NCBI RefSeq assembly: GCF_015354345.1
Contig: NZ_JADKYS010000005.1
Coordinates: 100,654 to 164,653 of the forward strand
DNA: 64,000 nt
DNA from: Methylophilus sp. 14
GTDB lineage: Bacteria; Pseudomonadota; Gammaproteobacteria; Burkholderiales; Methylophilaceae
Reading direction: 5' to 3'
The notes below the pieces were generated by a model. The model was not told the DNA's origin. It saw nothing but the letters and a program-made list of their open reading frames with translations, and searched no databases. Below, piece by piece: positions 39,312 through 47,151 of this stretch. Numbering within the stretch: the first letter of the stretch is position 1; each line of letters begins with the position of its first letter. The position numbers were made by a program, and so were the translations under genes.

Positions 39312-41771
39312 TTAGCTGAGATGATCGAGTTTAAAAGGGTCTTGCCCCTGCGGCTCAATATCCTGTGGGTTCAGGTCATAGGACAGATCATCACCGATAT
39401 CAATATCGATCTCATTTTGACCTTCCCAGCGCTCCAGCCACACCGAAAAATCTTTTTCTGGCATCGGCTTGCCAATAAAGTAGCCCTGGCCTTCGTTACA
39501 GCCCAATCTGGCCAGCTGGTTAAGGACATACTCGTTTTCTATGCCCTCTGCGACCACGATCAGGCCCATATTGTGTGCCAGGTCTATGGTCGATTTCACA
39601 ATACTGGCATCGCTGCTGTTTTTGTCCATAAACATCACAAATGAGCGGTCAATTTTGAGCTCTTGTACTGGTAATTGCCGCAGGTAGGCCAACGATGAAT
39701 AGCCCGTGCCAAAATCATCAATTGCCAGGTGCAGGCCCATGGCCGCCAGCTTTTTCACCACCACTTCGGCACGCTCTGGGTCCTGCATCAAACTGCCTTC
39801 GGTAATTTCCAGCTTCAGCGATTTGGCATCGAGCCCGTGTGAGGACAATAAATGACCTATCTGCTCTGGCAACTCCATATTATTCAGGTCGCGCGTGGAC
39901 AAATTGACCGCCAGCGTGATGTGCAAGCCTTGCTGTTTAAACCCGGCCAGCACTTGGCAAGCGCGGCGCAGCATCCAGTTGGTAATGTCGCTGATGATGC
40001 CGGTTTGCTCGGCAAACGGAATAAACTGGTCAGGAAAAATCATGCCTTTTTCAGGATGCACCCAGCGGATCAGCGCCTCGCCGCCCAAAGCACGGCGGGT
40101 GGTGACGTCAATCTTGGGCTGGATATACAGCAGCAACTGGTCGTGCTGAATGGCTTCTTTCAAGTCAGAAATCAGGGTCAGGGTTTCTGACTGGTCGATT
40201 TCCAGCGCCGTGTTATAGACAATCCAGGGCGATTTTTTGGCGCGTGATTCCTGCAAAGCGGTTTCGGCATGATTGAGCAGAGACTCTTCATCCAGCCCGT
40301 GATCCGGGTACAACGCAATGCCGATGCCGGTGCGTACATCAATCGCCTGTCCTTGCACACTCACCGGCTGTTCAAACAGGTGCTGAATCTTGTCTGCATA
40401 ACGCGTAGCTTGGGCTTGATCGGTGTGCTGCAATAACACGGCAAATTCATCCGCATCCAGCCGTGCCACCATATCCAGCTCGCCCAGCACATTTTGCTTG
40501 AGCACCTGGCCCACATGGCGCAGCAAATCATCGCCAAAATCGCGCCCCAACGTTTGATTGATTGGTTTGAAGCGATGAATATTAATGACGATCACACTCA
40601 GTTTTTGCTGGCTTTGCGCATGGGTGGTGATGGCCTGATGCACGCCCTGGTTGAAGGCGAGACGGTTAGAAAGCCCGGTCAGTTCGTCATTAAACGCCAG
40701 CCGCTGGATGCGCAAAGAGCGTTGCAACACGGCCTCGCGCATACTGTTAAGCGCTTTAGCCAAATGACCGACTTCATCGGTGCTATTCACTTGGATTTCT
40801 TTTTCGTAATCCCCAAGGGCAATGTTATCGGCATCTTTCACCAGCGCCGCGATCGGCTCTGTCGTTTTACGCGAAACATACCAAATCAGGGCGGCAAAAA
40901 TCAACACGCCGATGAATGTCAGTAACAGCATGACTTTGAACAGCGTGTTCAAATCTTGCGTAAAAGGCTCTACCGAGCCTTGTAACACCACCAAAAACGC
41001 CTCGTCTTTGGTTTCATGCAAGGAGCGGATTTTTAGGTGATAGGCCTGGTCATTGAGGTTGACGCGATGCAGTGACAGTTTTTGCCGATAAATATCGGCC
41101 ACCGTTTTCACCAGCAAGTTAGACAGCTCTGGGGTTGTCGTGCTGCTGACTAATTGCCAGGCCCGTTGCTGGGTTTTTTGCACAAAGGTGACATCGAGGT
41201 GCGTTAATTGCTTAATTTGACTGGCTAGCCGACCATCCACCGCAAAGCCCATCACAATCCAGCCGATGGTTTCCGGGGCTTTCACCGGCACTGTGATCAA
41301 CTGGTAAGGTTTACCTTCCACAATATCAAACTTCAAGGTGCCACTTTGATTTTCAATAATCGCATGCATGGCATCTTCTTTGGCGTTTTCGCCAAACAAG
41401 GCTTGCTCATTGTCGGCAGTGCCAATCACCAGGTCGTCATGGCTGCTGATGTAGTATGCAATTTGGGCATGAATGCGCCCCTGATAACTTTCCAGTGCGG
41501 ACTCTATGGTCCCTGCGTCATTGGTGGCAACCGCCTCTCTGAAAGCAAAGTCAGCAGCCAGTACCTGCGTCGCCTGTTTGAGGCTTTGTGTATTGTGTTG
41601 CAGCAAGCTGACGAATACGCGCTCACCGACATTCATTTGCTCTTCAGCCAGTTGATTCGCGTGTTTATCGAGGGCGTATTTAAGCGGAATCAGCCCGGCC
41701 AATTGGATCAACACCACCACCGTTAAAAAACTAAAGGCAATGCGCGAATGTATATGTTTGAACTTAATCAT
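39312..41771 (-). CDS. Membrane sensor with double CACHE, HAMP, degenerate GGDEF and EAL domains
   Basis: An 819-residue c-di-GMP protein. An N-terminal helix (about 12-33), a periplasmic sensor of about 240 residues with CACHE-like pattern, a second helix (about 278-300) and a HAMP region (about 300-345) precede a GGDEF-type domain. In that domain the signature is replaced by L-D-A-D-E-F (about 438), so cyclase activity is unlikely. The EAL domain (about 545-790) keeps E-A-L-I-R-W, NLSTRDLNN, DDFGTGYSSLAYL and KIDRSFV, so it should hydrolyse c-di-GMP. The stop-to-start spacing of 11 bases places it in one operon with the cupredoxin-like and globin genes. Confidence 0.92.
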   Translation of the reverse strand: MIKFKHIHSRIAFSFLTVVVLIQLAGLIPLKYALDKHANQLAEEQMNVGERVFVSLLQHNTQSLKQATQVLAADFAFREAVATNDAGTIESALESYQGRIHAQIAYYISSHDDLVIGTADNEQALFGENAKEDAMHAIIENQSGTLKFDIVEGKPYQLITVPVKAPETIGWIVMGFAVDGRLASQIKQLTHLDVTFVQKTQQRAWQLVSSTTTPELSNLLVKTVADIYRQKLSLHRVNLNDQAYHLKIRSLHETKDEAFLVVLQGSVEPFTQDLNTLFKVMLLLTFIGVLIFAALIWYVSRKTTEPIAALVKDADNIALGDYEKEIQVNSTDEVGHLAKALNSMREAVLQRSLRIQRLAFNDELTGLSNRLAFNQGVHQAITTHAQSQQKLSVIVINIHRFKPINQTLGRDFGDDLLRHVGQVLKQNVLGELDMVARLDADEFAVLLQHTDQAQATRYADKIQHLFEQPVSVQGQAIDVRTGIGIALYPDHGLDEESLLNHAETALQESRAKKSPWIVYNTALEIDQSETLTLISDLKEAIQHDQLLLYIQPKIDVTTRRALGGEALIRWVHPEKGMIFPDQFIPFAEQTGIISDITNWMLRRACQVLAGFKQQGLHITLAVNLSTRDLNNMELPEQIGHLLSSHGLDAKSLKLEITEGSLMQDPERAEVVVKKLAAMGLHLAIDDFGTGYSSLAYLRQLPVQELKIDRSFVMFMDKNSSDASIVKSTIDLAHNMGLIVVAEGIENEYVLNQLARLGCNEGQGYFIGKPMPEKDFSVWLERWEGQNEIDIDIGDDLSYDLNPQDIEPQGQDPFKLDHLS

Positions 41772-41782
41772 GCAGTGTGATT

Positions 41783-42355
41783 CTAGGGGAGAGTGATCTT
41801 GACCTCGGTCGCACCCTCTATGGTTATCTTTTGTTCTACAACAGGCTTAGTTTGTCCTGGCAACCAAGCCTGATAATTATAGTGCCCTTCATTTAACTTA
41901 AGGACGGCTTTGCCTTTGTCGTCGGTTTTGGCAAAAAACGGCGTATCTACAATATAAATGTACCCTACCATAGAATCATGAATGTTGCATCCCAGCGTCA
42001 CCACGCCCGCTTGGTCAAACAGCACCGGATCAGCCGGGATTCCCGCATACAGTTTTAACTCAAATTTTTTGGCTGGCGAGAACGAGTACACATGGTGCCT
42101 GACCGTGTCCTCGTTTGGAAAATTGATTTTGGTCCCGGTTTGAACGATGGTCACCTTGGGATTGAACATCTTATTTTTTTGCACAATTTTGCCACCTGCC
42201 CCCGCAGGCAACGCGGTTGTCTTGCCGTCATAAAAAGCCACCACCGCATCAGCCACTGGCTTACCTGCCGCATCAGTGACAACCGCTGTGACTTCAGCCG
42301 CCGCGCAGACGCTGGCAACACACAGCCCTGTCAAAATCATGAACCATCGCATCAT
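41783..42355 (-). CDS. Methylamine-utilisation-type cupredoxin-like protein
   Basis: An exported protein of about 190 residues. After a signal peptide (about 1-19, VCAAAE) comes a beta-sandwich segment (VTDAAGKPVADAVVAFYDG), then a plastocyanin-like copper fold. Candidate copper ligands are the His pair in DTVRHHVYSF and the Cys/His/Met in LGCNIHDSMVGYIYI. The C-terminal part (GKAVLKLNEGHYNYQAWLPG) looks like a carboxypeptidase-regulatory strand set. Proteins of this type carry the name methylamine utilisation protein, but a role in that pathway is not shown. ATG 42355 is favoured over GTG 42361. Confidence 0.85.
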   Translation of the reverse strand: MMRWFMILTGLCVASVCAAAEVTAVVTDAAGKPVADAVVAFYDGKTTALPAGAGGKIVQKNKMFNPKVTIVQTGTKINFPNEDTVRHHVYSFSPAKKFELKLYAGIPADPVLFDQAGVVTLGCNIHDSMVGYIYIVDTPFFAKTDDKGKAVLKLNEGHYNYQAWLPGQTKPVVEQKITIEGATEVKITLP

Positions 42356-42363
42356 TGCCACCC

Positions 42364-42789
42364 CTAATCAGTCACCACGTCCCGCTTCATTGGCGCCAAA
42401 ATACGCAGCAACTCATTTTTTTCTTTGGTGCCCACACCGTTCACATCCATGCGCTCCCGCATGACATCAACCATACGCTCAAATTCTGCGGTGGTGATTT
42501 TCGCATCGGCGTGAGACTTTTTCATGGTTTCGCCCTCATACACGCAATCGCCACCGGTTTTCACGCACAAAAAGTTTGTCAGGCTTTCTTTCAGCGTTTT
42601 CATTTTCACCCCTTCAAACGAACGGCTGGTTTGCGGATCCTTGCTGACAATATCCAGGGTTTGATTAGCAATTCTGCTAAGCATAGGCAGGCCACCAATA
42701 CGCTGATACAGGCTCGCCCCTGCTTTGGGTTGCGTCACACACCCCGCAACAGCACACATAGTGACTATCATCATCACAAAAAAACGCAT
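42364..42789 (-). CDS. Group 1 truncated hemoglobin lipoprotein
   Basis: A 141-residue truncated globin with an unusual N-terminal lipoprotein signal (MMIVTMCAVAGCVTQ, lipid Cys about 17). The globin part starts SLYQRIGGLPMLSRIANQTLD. The heme-binding region is less canonical: MKTLKESLTNFLCVKTGGDC in place of the usual F-x-x-x-L, with a His in MKKSHADAKITTAEFERMV that fits the region after the proximal helix. An internal Cys pair (FLCVKTGGDCVY) could form a disulfide in the periplasm. It heads the operon with the cupredoxin-like and EAL genes. ATG 42789 has GGAG eight bases before it. Confidence 0.85.
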   Translation of the reverse strand: MRFFVMMIVTMCAVAGCVTQPKAGASLYQRIGGLPMLSRIANQTLDIVSKDPQTSRSFEGVKMKTLKESLTNFLCVKTGGDCVYEGETMKKSHADAKITTAEFERMVDVMRERMDVNGVGTKEKNELLRILAPMKRDVVTD

Positions 42790-42946
42790 TCCATTTTCTC
42801 CACACTTTGGGCCAATACTCACATCTTAACGCGCACGCAGGCAGCACCAAGCGACAATAAACACCGCTTTATCGACGCTGTTCCAACAATCATATTTATC
42901 GCAATAATTACATAATGCGACAATCAAAATCAAGGAACTCAGCCCG

Positions 42947-43822
42947 ATGCATACCCCTCATTCGCTTTTGACCAGGCTCATGCAAGCCGTTGCACTGATT
43001 TGTGCGACAGTACCCCCCACCCATGCCGGTGACCGGCTACTAGCCACAGGCGGCGTCACGCAAATTGAAGGCGCCGCAGGCGGTGGCCTGATGCCATGGG
43101 CGGTCATCAGCGGCTATGGCACCGACAAGCAAATCGGCGGCTCATTGTTTTACACCCATGCTGAAACCCGTGGAGACTTCAAGCTGGACACCACAGGCGT
43201 TGCACTGGGGTTTTTCAACCGCGTGGAAGTGAGCGCCAGCCAGGCCCGCTTTGGCCTAAGTGACACCGTGCCCGGCGAGCAGATTCGCCTGAATACGCTA
43301 GGCGTAAAAGTGCGGCTGTTGGGGGATGCCATTTACGAGCAGGATAGCTGGTTGCCGCAAATATCAGTCGGCGCCCAGTATAAATATAACGAAGACTTTA
43401 ATCTTGTACCCAAACAGCTGGGCGCAAAAGACCGCAGCGGTATCGATTATTATGTCGCGGCCAGCAAGCTGTTTCTGGGCGCCATCAACGGCTATAACCT
43501 GCTACTCAATGCCAATCTGCACGCCACCAAGGCCAACCAGTTTGGCCTGCTCGGTTTTGGCGGCGACAAGCACGACAATTACCGCGTCTATCCGGCGGTG
43601 TCTGCCGCCGTCATGCTCTCGGACAACTGGCTGATTGGTAGCGAGGTACGCTATAAACCGGATAATTTATCTGTTTATCAGGAAAACAGCGCGCAGGATA
43701 TTTTTATGACCTGGTTTCCACACCGCAATGTGTCCATCACCGGGGCGTATATTGATTTGGGCAGAATTGCCAACAAAGACAACCAGACCGGCTGGTATCT
43801 GTCTGGCCAGGTCAATTACTAA
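42947..43822 (+). CDS. DUF3034 family putative outer-membrane protein
   Basis: A 291-residue exported protein. A signal peptide ends near residue 27 (THAGDR). The family opens with LLATGGVTQIEGAAGGGL and goes on with alternating beta strands typical of an outer-membrane barrel, for example QIGGSLFYTHAETRGDF, FFNRVEVSASQARFGL, and a C-terminal TGWYLSGQVNY that ends in Tyr. No function is established for DUF3034. It is divergent from the globin gene with a 157-base spacer, an arrangement I associate with other betaproteobacteria. Confidence 0.85.
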   Translation: MHTPHSLLTRLMQAVALICATVPPTHAGDRLLATGGVTQIEGAAGGGLMPWAVISGYGTDKQIGGSLFYTHAETRGDFKLDTTGVALGFFNRVEVSASQARFGLSDTVPGEQIRLNTLGVKVRLLGDAIYEQDSWLPQISVGAQYKYNEDFNLVPKQLGAKDRSGIDYYVAASKLFLGAINGYNLLLNANLHATKANQFGLLGFGGDKHDNYRVYPAVSAAVMLSDNWLIGSEVRYKPDNLSVYQENSAQDIFMTWFPHRNVSITGAYIDLGRIANKDNQTGWYLSGQVNY

Positions 43823-43846
43823 CCTGAATGACTAAGTGTGGTTAGG

Positions 43847-44575
43847 TTAGCGTAATGCCGTCAGGCCACAGTCAGCCTGCAACTTTTTATCCAGTTGCTT
43901 GAATTCAGCGCCATTGCCGGTGGCAAACGCATAGGGATTAGTGGATAGATAACGGTTGTATCTGACTTGGCGCGCGGTGTATTTTTCTGCCAGGCCATCG
44001 GCGTAACATTCACAGGCAGCAGGCTGTTTTACACTCAGCACCTGCTGGCAATCCGCGACGATTGCTTGCTTGTCAGCGCCAGTCCAGGGCTGGGCATAGC
44101 TTTGACCATTGGCCCGCGCTTGCGTCAGCATGGCATACATCAACTCCACACTGGCGCGCAATTTGCCCAAGGCTGACGTTTGCAAAGTGTCCTGATGCTT
44201 CACTTGCAAGCTGCCAGCATCGACCGAAAAATCGGCTTCCAACACAGCTTGCTCAGGAATCTGGTAGCCCTGTGCGGCGAGCATGATTTGCTTGGCAGGC
44301 TCTGCCTGCAATAGCGCTTGTGCTTCGGCAATATCGGCCGCAGGTAAACGCAATTGCCAATGTGCCTGGCAGGCGTCTGCTGAACCTGCCGTCATTTGGC
44401 CTTGAATCAGCTGGTCATTCACCGCATCAGCAAAGGCTGGCGGAATACGCTGCAGCATGTACTGCATTTCTTTGCCGGCCAAGCCATTCAACGCCTGCGC
44501 ATCCAGACAAGCCAGCACAGACTGGCTAAACAACAGCAATCCTAATGTAGTCACGCAGTGCGCAATGGTTGGCAT
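43847..44575 (-). CDS. Exported protein of unknown function, Cys-rich C-terminus
   Basis: About 242 residues from ATG 44575 (MPTIAHCVTTLGLLLF). A signal peptide ends at ALAC-like SVLACLDAQ. The mature chain is helical and contains a pair-rich C-terminal third: ADCQQVLSVKQPAACECYADG and a last Cys in QADCGL. These could form two disulfides. I recognise no family. It is convergent with DUF3034 (25-base spacer) and lies beyond the pqqA terminator, so it needs its own promoter or low readthrough. Confidence 0.65.
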   Translation of the reverse strand: MPTIAHCVTTLGLLLFSQSVLACLDAQALNGLAGKEMQYMLQRIPPAFADAVNDQLIQGQMTAGSADACQAHWQLRLPAADIAEAQALLQAEPAKQIMLAAQGYQIPEQAVLEADFSVDAGSLQVKHQDTLQTSALGKLRASVELMYAMLTQARANGQSYAQPWTGADKQAIVADCQQVLSVKQPAACECYADGLAEKYTARQVRYNRYLSTNPYAFATGNGAEFKQLDKKLQADCGLTALR

Positions 44576-44653
44576 GGTTTGTGGCCTTGTGAATGATCTG
44601 TGCATTGGAGGCTGCGTGACCATAAAAAGTTTTGCAGCGCAGGCTTTAAATGA

Positions 44654-44677
44654 AAACGGGCGCCTGAGCGCCCGTTT
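44654..44677 (-). terminator. Terminator of pqqA
   Basis: Perfect 10-bp stem AAACGGGCGC with GCGCCCGTTT, 4-base loop, and TTTTCATTT after it on the minus strand, 17 bases past the pqqA stop. Confidence 0.9.
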
Positions 44678-44694
44678 ATGTCATTAAGAACAAA

Positions 44695-44766
44695 TTATTT
44701 GTTCATAACGTACATAGTTACTTCGAAGCCGAAACGCATTTCGGTAGCAGCTGGTTTAGTCCACAT
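44695..44766 (-). CDS. pqqA: PQQ precursor peptide PqqA
   Basis: A 23-residue peptide, too short for normal gene finding, starting M-W-T-K-P-A-A-T-E and holding the invariant E-V-T-M-Y whose Glu and Tyr are cross-linked to form pyrroloquinoline quinone. ATG 44766 has AAGGAG seven bases before it; the in-frame ATG 44772 is too close. PQQ serves methanol and glucose dehydrogenases in the periplasm. No pqqB, C, D or E follows: a perfect terminator closes the gene after 17 bases, so this is a solitary, separately expressed copy. Confidence 0.95.
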   Translation of the reverse strand: MWTKPAATEMRFGFEVTMYVMNK

Positions 44767-44905
44767 AGTCATTCTCCTTGATCTTAAATTCGTGTTAGCG
44801 ATTGCTATCAACGTGTGATCATATTAAAACTGCCCGCCACAATTGTCGTGATTAAACTGCGCAACATGCATTCATGATTTTCATGAGTCTAGCCTGATGC
44901 CGTCT

Positions 44906-47143
44906 TTAAGCAAAGCGGGACTTGATATAGCGCAACAGCTTGCGCATGCCTTTGCGGCCGATTGTTTTCTTGAGTGTCACCTTAAAGTCATAGACATAAA
45001 ACGGCCATAAAAACTTCCACTGCAGGCGGCGACCGGTCATGCCCAGATACATCTGCAGAAACTGCTTGCGGCCATCCCAATGCAACTTGTGCAAAGCTCG
45101 TGTCAAATCAGCCAGGCGTTGCTTGATCATGGTCGCGGTGGGCGTTGCGTGCAGGCGCGCCGTGTCAATCAAGACAAAATTCAATTGCTCGCCCTGGCGC
45201 TGCACCAGGATATTGCCGCCAGAAAAGTCGCGGAAATAAATACCCGAATTGTGCATATGCAAACAAAAGCGGGCAAAGGCGTGATACAAGGTGTCGGCAG
45301 CAATGCCTTCAAACTCGCTATGGCCGTTTCTAAATGCCAAAAAGGCTTTTGAAATGGCAAAGTCATGCGGCACAAACGCCGAAATATAAAAATTGCGGCG
45401 CAAGGTGGTGTCATTGGCATGCTCGATGTAGGCCAGCGGCATCGCTGTGCCTACGCCGCGGCGCAACAACTCCATGGCGCCATTCCAGCTACGTTTAGCT
45501 TTGCTCGGTTTATGTTTGTCCAACCAAGTTTTATGCCAGTACATACGTACCGGTTTTTTAACGGTGACCTGTTGCGTGGCATCGCGCGGATCGGGCAGTG
45601 ACCAGATGGCGTTTCTGGCATGGCGCAAAGCGTTTTCCTTGGCTGGCGGCAGCAAGGTTTCTGGGTGCCAGGCCTGCCACAACTGTTGTGCCTGCTCGGC
45701 ATTTGCCGCCAAAATCATGCCGCGCCAATCGCCCTCTTCAATCGGGAAATACTGCTGACCCGCGATATGTGCGTGAATCACGGTGCCACTCAACACGGGT
45801 CGTGGCGTGCGCAAGACAATCTGTTCAGCTTGTGGCCACACCAGGTACAAAGGTGACTCAGTGAGCATTTGCTTACCCTGCACGGCTTCACCATCGCGGT
45901 TAAATAGTTGCGCTTGCTGCAAACTATGCGGTGAATAAATCTGGTCTAATAAAGCGCATTGGCCGTTCACAGTCCAGGCAATATGCACCGTTTGCCCATG
46001 CTGTTGCAATCGGTGGATTTCAAGGCCATTACCGGTGCTGACTGGCGCAATATACTGTGCGCCATTGAGCCAATAGCTGACCATTTTAAAGGCGGAAAAA
46101 CTCGGGTTCTGCTGGTAATCAGCCACCACACCATCGGCTGACTTGTAATAAGCCACGCGCTCCAGCGCTGGATAGTCGGCATCTTTCAAGCCATCATCAA
46201 TCAAGCCTTCACGATGACAGACAAATGCCCCCCAATTGGCATGCCGTAATGCCCCCGCCGCTGCGAGCAAGGTGAAATAACGCGTGACATAATCGGCCTG
46301 CTTCTGTGCGCCGTCAGGAAAACGGCGCTTGATACGATAAATCGCCCAAAATGCCACGGGTGACACCAGCGTAGGCACGCCGAAATCTTCGCCGATTTTT
46401 TGCAGCAGCTTGGCTTTTTTAATCAGGTTAAATTTGAGCACGCGCGTCCACTTGTGCTTGAGAATACGGAAATCCGCCAGCTCGGGCTCAACCACGCGCT
46501 CCACAAACAGATTATTGCTATGCACATCCGGCAAGCGGCGCTCTGAGCCCAAGGTCTTGAGCAGATTGATGTTGTAGACAGGCTCAAAATCCTGGATATT
46601 CGGACCCACCACCACGACCTGATATTCCCTGGCCAAGTCGTAAGCAATTTGCCAGGCAACCATAAAACCAGGCATGTCATAACCCGCCCATTTTTTACGA
46701 TTGACGGTATTGCCTATCTCCAGTGCTGCAATACTTGTGGCGTAGCTTTGCAGCAACTCGCTGATAAACTGCTTCCAGCTGGCCTGCGCCTCGTTGCTGC
46801 GCATATTTCTGGCCGCCTCATAAGGCTGTACGGCATGCAGCGTCACCGAAAATTCTGCTGCCAGCAAACGACGCAAAAAGCGCTCCTGAAATGGTCGTGC
46901 ATCGTCATCGCTGATATCCAGGCGCACGCGCTTCACATCCAATGCCTGCAATTGCGCAAGCACGTAGTCATCGGTGGCCGGGTCAGCATTGCTCGCCACG
47001 CATAGCCCGGTAAAATCCTCAGGAATCGTATGCGTGATTGCGGGCAAGTGACTGTTCTTGAGCCATAAACCACCCGCAGCGATATATTTCAGACCATCTA
47101 TCATGACCTGGCGCGTGAGCATCGAAGGTTGTGTCTTCTTCAA
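44906..47143 (-). CDS. Fusion of glycosidase-like barrel and LPS-kinase-like domain
   Basis: A 745-residue protein in two parts. The N-terminal part (about 40-330) looks like a glycoside-hydrolase TIM barrel: GLCVASNADP, LDVKRVRLDISDDD, SVTLHAVQPYEA, IAALEIGNTVNRKKWAG and VVVGPNIQDFEPVYN follow the beta-alpha rhythm, with E-I-G-N where an acid/base Glu would lie. A barrel-end and beta domain (about 350-520) come next. The C-terminal part (about 540-740) is a WaaP/Kdo-kinase-like fold with IYFRDFSGGNILVQ (catalytic Asp about 634) and LIDTAR as metal loop. The start is TTG 47143 with GGAG upstream, 8 bases after the LTA-synthase-like gene. The substrate is unknown; envelope glycan is likely. 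Confidence 0.75.
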   Translation of the reverse strand: MKKTQPSMLTRQVMIDGLKYIAAGGLWLKNSHLPAITHTIPEDFTGLCVASNADPATDDYVLAQLQALDVKRVRLDISDDDARPFQERFLRRLLAAEFSVTLHAVQPYEAARNMRSNEAQASWKQFISELLQSYATSIAALEIGNTVNRKKWAGYDMPGFMVAWQIAYDLAREYQVVVVGPNIQDFEPVYNINLLKTLGSERRLPDVHSNNLFVERVVEPELADFRILKHKWTRVLKFNLIKKAKLLQKIGEDFGVPTLVSPVAFWAIYRIKRRFPDGAQKQADYVTRYFTLLAAAGALRHANWGAFVCHREGLIDDGLKDADYPALERVAYYKSADGVVADYQQNPSFSAFKMVSYWLNGAQYIAPVSTGNGLEIHRLQQHGQTVHIAWTVNGQCALLDQIYSPHSLQQAQLFNRDGEAVQGKQMLTESPLYLVWPQAEQIVLRTPRPVLSGTVIHAHIAGQQYFPIEEGDWRGMILAANAEQAQQLWQAWHPETLLPPAKENALRHARNAIWSLPDPRDATQQVTVKKPVRMYWHKTWLDKHKPSKAKRSWNGAMELLRRGVGTAMPLAYIEHANDTTLRRNFYISAFVPHDFAISKAFLAFRNGHSEFEGIAADTLYHAFARFCLHMHNSGIYFRDFSGGNILVQRQGEQLNFVLIDTARLHATPTATMIKQRLADLTRALHKLHWDGRKQFLQMYLGMTGRRLQWKFLWPFYVYDFKVTLKKTIGRKGMRKLLRYIKSRFA

Positions 47144-47151
47144 AACGAGTT

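Noticed and set aside
44654..44677. Perfect inverted repeat considered as a REP element or operator
   Set aside because: Position 17 bases after pqqA and the T-run on the minus strand make a terminator the simpler reading.
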